Below the pieces are notes generated by a model. That model was given only the letters and a program-made list of their open reading frames with translations. It was not told the origin of the DNA and made no database searches. A stretch of 6,749 bases of DNA, from NCBI GenBank assembly GCA_030830425.1, contig JAURND010000038.1, positions 1 through 6,749 on the forward strand. Direction: 5' to 3'. This document shows, one piece after another, positions 1 through 4,341 of the stretch. Each line of letters opens with the position of its first letter. The first letter of the stretch is position 1. The DNA comes from Gammaproteobacteria bacterium. Its GTDB lineage: Bacteria > Pseudomonadota > Gammaproteobacteria > JAURND01. The translations under genes and the position numbers were made by a program.

Positions 1-65
1 AACTGAAGCTGTGTCTGTATTAATGTGCGCTCACTTAAAGTGATATGTGTGTATTTTTTTGTCAT
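1..65 (-). CDS. IS30-family transposase, N-terminal fragment (runs off left edge)
   Basis: An ATG at 65-63 on the minus strand opens a frame with no stop up to the window edge, giving 21 codons. The peptide begins MTKKYTHITLSERTLIQTQL. This matches the usual start of IS30-family transposases: a short basic leader, K-Y-x-H-[LI]-[TS]-L-x-E-R-x-x-I, then the first helix of the N-terminal helix-turn-helix that binds the IS ends. The rest of the HTH and the DDE catalytic domain lie outside the window, so intactness cannot be judged. A GAGAG lies about 8 nt before the ATG as a modest ribosome site and is partly inside a hairpin (67-92). The family call rests on this short N-terminal signature only. 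It is too short to appear as a normal ORF but is hard to explain otherwise. The gene points away from nadC in the same direction. Confidence 0.7.
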   Translation of the reverse strand, partial: MTKKYTHITLSERTLIQTQLQ

Positions 66-66
66 T

Positions 67-92
67 CAACATTCTCTCATAAAAGAATGTTG
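67..92 (-). promoter_or_regulatory. 9-bp hairpin covering the transposase translation start region
   Basis: CAACATTCT (67-75) and AGAATGTTG (84-92) are perfect inverted repeats around an 8-nt loop. In RNA read from nadC towards the transposase, the stem ends 1 nt before the transposase ATG. The SD-like GAGAG straddles the loop and the 3' arm. The sequence after the stem in this direction is A-rich (the T7 run at 54-60 reads as A7), so it is not an intrinsic terminator. By analogy with insertion sequences that silence read-through transcripts, the stem could hide the ribosome site in long nadC-derived transcripts but not in a transcript starting inside the element. The stem is observed; the role is inferred. 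Confidence 0.5.
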
Positions 93-190
93 CACTTGGA
101 GTTAGAGCGCGCTGCTTCTTTCTGGGTTAGTCATGACAAGTTTCTCTCATATGAATTTGATGTTAAGTGTTATTGTAAAGCAATTCCCGC

Positions 191-1063
191 TCAAAACGCA
201 AAATTGCTGTACATGGATAAATCTACCTGTCCTGCCTGATATGTCAATGCGCCTACCGAGGCATATTGCACACCTGTTTGGGCAATGGCGAGCACATTAT
301 CTAAGTGAATATTACCGGACGCTTCTGTTTCTACTAACCCTTCACACATCTGAACACAGGTTTGCATCATCGCTAACGGCATATTATCTAACAAGACGCG
401 AGTGACTTTAGCGGCGGCGTTCTTCAGTACAACTTCTAATTCGGCGACTGTGCGTACTTCTACAATCACAGGCACAGACATAGGCGACGATTGCACCAAG
501 CGATCCATCGCATTTGCCATGCCATTTAATGCATCAATATGCGTATCTTTAATCATGATAGCATCATATAAACCCATACGATGATTCACCCCGCCGCCAC
601 AATAAACAGCGTGTTTTTCTAGGGTTCTTAACCCTGGCGTGGTTTTTCGAGTATCTAGAATTTTCAGTGGCGTTGTTTTCACTCGCGCTACATATGCTGA
701 AGTGAGCGTGGCGATTGCGCATAAATGTCTGAGAAAATTTAAGACCACTCGCTCAGCCCTGAATAACACTTGCGCAGAAGCTTCAATCGTGAGTAGGGAT
801 TGCCTAGGCGCCAAATAGTCGCCATCTTGATAATCCGTGCGGAGCGTAAATGTAGGTGTGAGTTTTGCAAAAAGTTTTTGAATGAACGAAAGACCGCAAA
901 TCACTATCGGCTCACGATGCTTAGAAATAATCTGCGCAACCTGCATTTGCGTTGAATCTGGAAATAACCAATCCGTAGTGACGTCTGAAAATGGAAATCC
1001 CAGATCTTCGATCAACGCTAAATTTAGCACAATATCTTCAATCGCATGGGTGTTATTGGTCAT
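191..1063 (-). CDS. nadC: Nicotinate-nucleotide pyrophosphorylase (quinolinate phosphoribosyltransferase)
   Basis: This cytosolic enzyme converts quinolinate and PRPP to nicotinate mononucleotide, CO2 and pyrophosphate, the step where de novo NAD synthesis joins the common pathway. At 290 residues it is of normal family length. The N-terminal part has the ALxEDLG..DVTT-type signature (about 16-30). The barrel carries the active-site set: E104-R105, D137-T-R139-K140-T, H161-R162, K172, E202, D226 and the E247-A-S-G phosphate loop, followed by VGALT (270-274). One family-conserved position is unusual: the IKDNH motif reads IKDTH (T174, codon at 542-544). About three extra residues sit between E202 and D226. 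The ATG at 1063 overlaps the permease stop as ATGA. A weak GCGGA-type ribosome site lies about 7 nt upstream, so translation is probably coupled to the permease. No partner NAD gene is adjacent. All catalytic residues are present, so it should be active. Confidence 0.96.
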   Translation of the reverse strand: MTNNTHAIEDIVLNLALIEDLGFPFSDVTTDWLFPDSTQMQVAQIISKHREPIVICGLSFIQKLFAKLTPTFTLRTDYQDGDYLAPRQSLLTIEASAQVLFRAERVVLNFLRHLCAIATLTSAYVARVKTTPLKILDTRKTTPGLRTLEKHAVYCGGGVNHRMGLYDAIMIKDTHIDALNGMANAMDRLVQSSPMSVPVIVEVRTVAELEVVLKNAAAKVTRVLLDNMPLAMMQTCVQMCEGLVETEASGNIHLDNVLAIAQTGVQYASVGALTYQAGQVDLSMYSNFAF

Positions 1064-4000
1064 TTAATTTCCGCACTTATTTTCTTCTGTTGAGAAAAAA
1101 TCAAATACATCGCTGGCACTACAAATAACGTGAATAAAGTCCCAATCGCAATACCCGATGCAATCACTAAACCAATACTAAATCGACTAACGGCTCCGGC
1201 GCCTGTCGCTAAAATCAAAGGCAGTACACCCAGTACCATGGCAGCGGTCGTCATTAAAATTGGTCTGAGTCGAATACGCGCCGACATGCTGATCGCTTCA
1301 TATTTGGTTTTACCCGATTTTTGCAGATCATTGGCAAATTGCACAATCAAAATGCCGTGTTTGCTAATCAAACCAATCAAGGTGACTAATCCGACTTCCG
1401 TATAAATATTTAAACTCGCGCCGCCTACTCCCAATGCAATAAAAATCATGGCGCCGCAAATAGACATCGGCACACTGACCAAAACAATGAGAGGATCAAT
1501 GAAACTCTCAAATAATGCAGCCAGTGCCAGAAAAATAATGAGTAATGCAAAGAAGAACGTCATCATCAATGCATTATTCTCGCTCATGTATTGTCGAGAT
1601 TGTCCTGCATAATCAACGCTGTAATTGCTCGGCAGCAATTCTTTGGCAATTTGATTGAGCGCAATCAGCGCCTGGCTTTGCGTGATCCCTGGACGTATTA
1701 CGCCAGAAATAGTGGCAGAATTTAATTGCTGAAAGTGATTTAACGATTGCGGAACAACTTCGCGTTTAAATTGCATGACCGTGGATAGCGGCACTGAAGT
1801 CCCATCTGCTGCTGTAATATGATAGTTCAGCAACTGATCCTGATTCAGTCGATGATCTCGGTCAACTTGAGGGATCACCTGATAAGACCGTCCAGCCCAG
1901 TTAAAATAATTCACATAACCACCCCCTAACGCCCATGATAGCGTTGATCCGATATTTTGCATATTCAGTCCCATTTGGGCTGCTTTATCACGATCGAATA
2001 GAATTGTGGTTTGGGGTTGATCAAATTTTAGATCGGTATCCATAAACGGGAATATGCCCAAGCTGTTCGCTTTCTCTAAAAAAATTTTCGAGGCTTCGTT
2101 GAGCCGCTCATAATCATCTGTCGTCTTGAGCACAAACTGTAATGGCAAACCGCCACCACTTCCCGGCAAAGAAGACGGCTGAAAAACAGCTACTTGCGCA
2201 CCTGCAATTTCTTTCAATTGCCCTTGTACTGCCTCCTGTATGGCATCTGCATTTGGCTTACGCTCACCCCAAGGTTTTAATACCCCACCACCAATACTGC
2301 TATTTAATCCACTCACACCGTTTAACTGAAAGACGTGGTCGATTTCAGGCGTGCCTGCAAATACTTGATAGACTTGATGGGCATATAATTCAGTTTGTTC
2401 TAGGGTTGCATCTGGCGCAGCCGTTAATGCAGTAATGACAATCCCTTGATCTTCTTGCGGTGCTAATTCCGAACGCGAGATTGCATATAGAAAATAAATA
2501 CTCAGCAAAACAATGGTAGCGAATACGGCAACAACGGGTACATGTTTTAAGGCGCGCTCCAAAACATAGGCATAACCATGACTGAGTTTTTCAAATTGCC
2601 GATCGATCCACAACACAAACTGATTTCCCTGCACGGCATTGCCTTGCGCATCATGCAGTGGTTTTAATAATTTGGCACACATCATCGGCGACAACGTTAG
2701 CGCGATAATGGCAGAAATCGTGACCGCACCCACTAACGTAAATGCAAACTCTGTGAATAACGCACCGGTTAATCCGCCCATAAAACCGATGGGCACATAA
2801 ACTGCAATTAACACGACCGTGATCGCGATAATCGGATTTGCCAATTCACGCGCACCTTGTAATGCCGCCTGCATGTTAGACATGCCGGCTTCAATATGCC
2901 GATGAATATTTTCAACCACAATAATCGCATCGTCGACCACCAAACCGATGGCTAGTACCAATGCCAACAGCGTCAACAAATTAATGGAATAGCCAAATAA
3001 CAACATCACAAAAAATGCACCGACCAAAGATAATGGGATGGTAATGACCGGAATAAACACAGAACGTAGAGAGCCTAAAAACAAAAAAATCACGACAGTC
3101 ACAATGCACAGCGCTTCTAGCAAAGCGTGTTCCACTTCATGAATCGAATCGTTCACATATTTGGTGGCGTCATACACAATGTTAGCTTTTAAACCTTCTG
3201 GCAGTTCATGTTCAATCGAAGGGAAAGCCTGCCTTACCTGTTGAATGACTGTTAAAATATTAGCGGCTGGTGCCACTTTGATGCCAATATAAACAGCCGA
3301 TTTACCATCTAGTTTGACGTTATAATCATAATCATCTGACCCTAAAGTGACATTTGCCACATCTTCTAATCGAACAATCGCACCATTTTGTGCCTTCACA
3401 ATTAAGCGGCGGAATTCATCGACAGTCGTCAGATTGGTGTTTGCCGTCAAATTAAATGTCACCATTTGACCTTTCGTACGTCCTGTCGCCGAAATAAAAT
3501 TATTGGCCGCCAATGCATTGCTCACATCTGTAGCCGTCAAGCTATAAGCGGCTAATTTTTGCGGATCCAACCATGCTCTAATCGCAAATTTTTGCTCTCC
3601 TAAAATTTCTGCTTGCTGTACCCCTTCGATTGCCTGAAGTTTGGGTTGAACAACTCTAATCAAATAATCCGTAATTTTGTTAGCGGGTAAAAGCGAGCTA
3701 TAAAAACCGATATACATAGCATCAATAGAATCACCAACCTGAATATAAATAGACGGTTGTTGCGCATCTTTAGGCAAAATATTCAAGACAGAATTTACTT
3801 TGGTATTGATCTCCGTTAACGCTTTGTTGGGATCATAATTTAATCGGAGATTAGCACTGATTGTACTCAAGCCTTTGGTGCTATTTGACGTTAAATAATC
3901 GATGCCACCGGCTTGCGCAATGGCATTTTCTAACGGCGTGGTGATGAATCCTGCGATGAGCGCAGGGTCCGCGCCAGTATAGGCCGTTGCGACTGTCACC

Positions 4001-4131
4001 ACCGCGTTTTGCGTTGCTGGATATTCTCGGACGGGTAATAACCCTGCTGAACGCAATCCCAACACTAAAATTAACAAACTCACGACGGTCGCTAATACGG
4101 GGCGTTTAATAAAAATATCGGTGATATTCAT
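1060..4131 (-). CDS. RND efflux permease, HAE-1 (AcrB/MexB) family, MexI/MexW-like
   Basis: This inner-membrane proton-antiport drug pump is normally the middle part of a tripartite complex with a periplasmic adaptor and a TolC-type outer-membrane channel. The 1023 residues fit the MexI/MexW-like branch, slightly shorter than AcrB. TM1 is at about 12-30. The first periplasmic lobe (about 31-335) includes the porter subdomains, and TM2-6 lie at about 336-490. The second lobe spans about 555-850, and the last TM block about 853-1012. The proton-relay residues are all present: D400-D401 in GLVVDDA, K924 in ISKHG, and R954 and T961 in RLRPILMT. The N-terminus (MNITDIFIKRPVLA) is the usual family start. 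It has an AGGAG ribosome site 10 nt upstream, so ATG 4131 is secure. No adaptor or outer-membrane gene is adjacent: upstream is a nuclease 210 bp away, and downstream nadC overlaps by 4 bp. Substrates cannot be predicted. Confidence 0.95.
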   Translation of the reverse strand: MNITDIFIKRPVLATVVSLLILVLGLRSAGLLPVREYPATQNAVVTVATAYTGADPALIAGFITTPLENAIAQAGGIDYLTSNSTKGLSTISANLRLNYDPNKALTEINTKVNSVLNILPKDAQQPSIYIQVGDSIDAMYIGFYSSLLPANKITDYLIRVVQPKLQAIEGVQQAEILGEQKFAIRAWLDPQKLAAYSLTATDVSNALAANNFISATGRTKGQMVTFNLTANTNLTTVDEFRRLIVKAQNGAIVRLEDVANVTLGSDDYDYNVKLDGKSAVYIGIKVAPAANILTVIQQVRQAFPSIEHELPEGLKANIVYDATKYVNDSIHEVEHALLEALCIVTVVIFLFLGSLRSVFIPVITIPLSLVGAFFVMLLFGYSINLLTLLALVLAIGLVVDDAIIVVENIHRHIEAGMSNMQAALQGARELANPIIAITVVLIAVYVPIGFMGGLTGALFTEFAFTLVGAVTISAIIALTLSPMMCAKLLKPLHDAQGNAVQGNQFVLWIDRQFEKLSHGYAYVLERALKHVPVVAVFATIVLLSIYFLYAISRSELAPQEDQGIVITALTAAPDATLEQTELYAHQVYQVFAGTPEIDHVFQLNGVSGLNSSIGGGVLKPWGERKPNADAIQEAVQGQLKEIAGAQVAVFQPSSLPGSGGGLPLQFVLKTTDDYERLNEASKIFLEKANSLGIFPFMDTDLKFDQPQTTILFDRDKAAQMGLNMQNIGSTLSWALGGGYVNYFNWAGRSYQVIPQVDRDHRLNQDQLLNYHITAADGTSVPLSTVMQFKREVVPQSLNHFQQLNSATISGVIRPGITQSQALIALNQIAKELLPSNYSVDYAGQSRQYMSENNALMMTFFFALLIIFLALAALFESFIDPLIVLVSVPMSICGAMIFIALGVGGASLNIYTEVGLVTLIGLISKHGILIVQFANDLQKSGKTKYEAISMSARIRLRPILMTTAAMVLGVLPLILATGAGAVSRFSIGLVIASGIAIGTLFTLFVVPAMYLIFSQQKKISAEIK

Positions 4132-4140
4132 GATGGATAT

Positions 4141-4148
4141 ACTCCTTT
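4141..4148 (-). promoter_or_regulatory. Strong ribosome binding site of the RND permease
   Basis: On the minus strand AAAGGAGT precedes the ATG, with 10 nt between GGAG and the start. It follows immediately after the 3' arm of the hairpin at 4147-4184, whose last two A residues it shares. The core AGGAG is unpaired and next to a stem, an arrangement that could influence ribosome access. Confidence 0.8.
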
Positions 4149-4184
4149 AAATTGAAAATGCAGCTTTTTGTATTTTCAATTTAA
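4147..4184 (-). repeat. Perfect 13-bp stem-loop next to the permease ribosome site
   Basis: TTAAATTGAAAAT (4147-4159) and ATTTTCAATTTAA (4172-4184) are exact reverse complements separated by 12 nt. In the permease mRNA the loop reads ACAAAAAGCUGC, and the 3' arm runs straight into AGGAG. The stem is A/U-rich and has no U-tract after it, so it is a leader structure and not a terminator. The GCUGC in the loop is complementary to GCAGC in the loop of the neighbouring stem-loop at 4202-4235. Confidence 0.65.
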
Positions 4185-4201
4185 GACAAAACCAGGGGGT
4201 T

Positions 4202-4235
4202 TTTAAGGGGGAAGTGTTTTGCTGCCCCCCTTAAA
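4202..4235 (-). repeat. Perfect 10-bp G/C-tract stem-loop in the permease leader
   Basis: TTTAAGGGGG (4202-4211) and CCCCCTTAAA (4226-4235) are exact reverse complements with a 14-nt loop. In the permease direction the RNA loop is GCAGCAAAACACUU, and the stem is followed by AAAAACCCCC, so the U-tract of an intrinsic terminator is missing on this strand, and on the other strand too. A second C5 tract (plus-strand G at 4195-4199) could compete for the same G-run. Confidence 0.6.
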
Positions 4236-4244
4236 TTCAAACAG

Positions 4245-4250
4245 ATTATA
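4245..4250 (-). promoter_or_regulatory. Candidate -10 box (TATAAT) for the permease-nadC transcript
   Basis: An exact TATAAT reads on the minus strand about 114 nt before the permease ATG and would start RNA near 4237, just ahead of both leader hairpins. No convincing -35 hexamer sits 15-19 bp upstream: the hexamer at 17 bp spacing is AAGATA, and there is no extended -10 TG. If it is real, it may need an activator. The box overlaps the left arm of the 12-bp inverted repeat (4248-4259), a natural place for a repressor or an element boundary. Confidence 0.4.
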
Positions 4251-4322
4251 CCGCTCGTGCCTAACAATATCTTTTCCAAAGACTGTGTTTTAAAAAACTG
4301 CAAATTCAAACACGAGCGGTAT
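4248..4322. repeat. 75-bp block bounded by perfect 12-bp inverted repeats
   Basis: ATACCGCTCGTG (4248-4259) and CACGAGCGGTAT (4311-4322) are exact reverse complements separated by 51 bp. The outer part reads TA-CCGCTCGTG ... CACGAGCGG-TA. It could be a very short non-autonomous element with TA target duplication, a long-loop RNA hairpin after the nuclease gene, or two inverted protein-binding half sites. The arm centres are 63 bp apart, about six helical turns. An 11-bp direct repeat, AAATTCAAACA, occurs at 4233-4243 outside the left arm and at 4302-4312 inside the right arm. No coding potential is evident inside. Confidence 0.55.
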
Positions 4323-4341
4323 CAAAGTGGTGATTGGCAGT

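Larger units (their letters stand above)
1..115 (-). mobile_element. Right-hand boundary of an IS30-family insertion sequence (5' end of the element)
   Basis: The transposase start at 65 means that the element's upstream terminal repeat must lie between 66 and the nadC stop at 191. IS30-type elements normally have short non-coding ends. I therefore place the tip at roughly 95-120, with the tract around 88-112 (tgttgcacttggagttagag on the plus strand) as the likely terminal inverted repeat. The exact end is not determined, because the opposite end and the target duplication are outside the window. NadC itself is complete, so the insertion lies in the downstream region and not in nadC. Confidence 0.45.

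Noticed and set aside
31..60. Plus-strand terminator from the small palindrome TCACTTAAAGTGA followed by T7
   Set aside because: The T-run begins 10 nt after the stem, the stem is only 5-6 bp, and the region is better explained as transposase coding sequence on the minus strand.
173..202. Possible promoter (TTGCGT, 18 bp, TACAAT) at the nadC 3' end driving the downstream region
   Set aside because: Only the TTG of the -35 matches consensus, and the site overlaps the nadC stop. It is too weak to list without a mapped transcript start.
133..405. Plus-strand reading frames over nadC (133-405, 402-584, 882-1067)
   Set aside because: They lie antisense to a complete, motif-rich nadC and encode nothing recognisable.
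1130..2435. Plus-strand frames of 91 and 97 codons inside the RND gene (1130-1405, 2142-2435)
   Set aside because: They are antisense to conserved membrane and porter segments, with no domain and no credible ribosome site.
4202..4235. G/C-rich stem-loop as an intrinsic terminator of the nuclease gene
   Set aside because: The sequence after the stem in the gene direction is AAAAACCCCC, and the opposite strand also lacks a T-tract after the stem.
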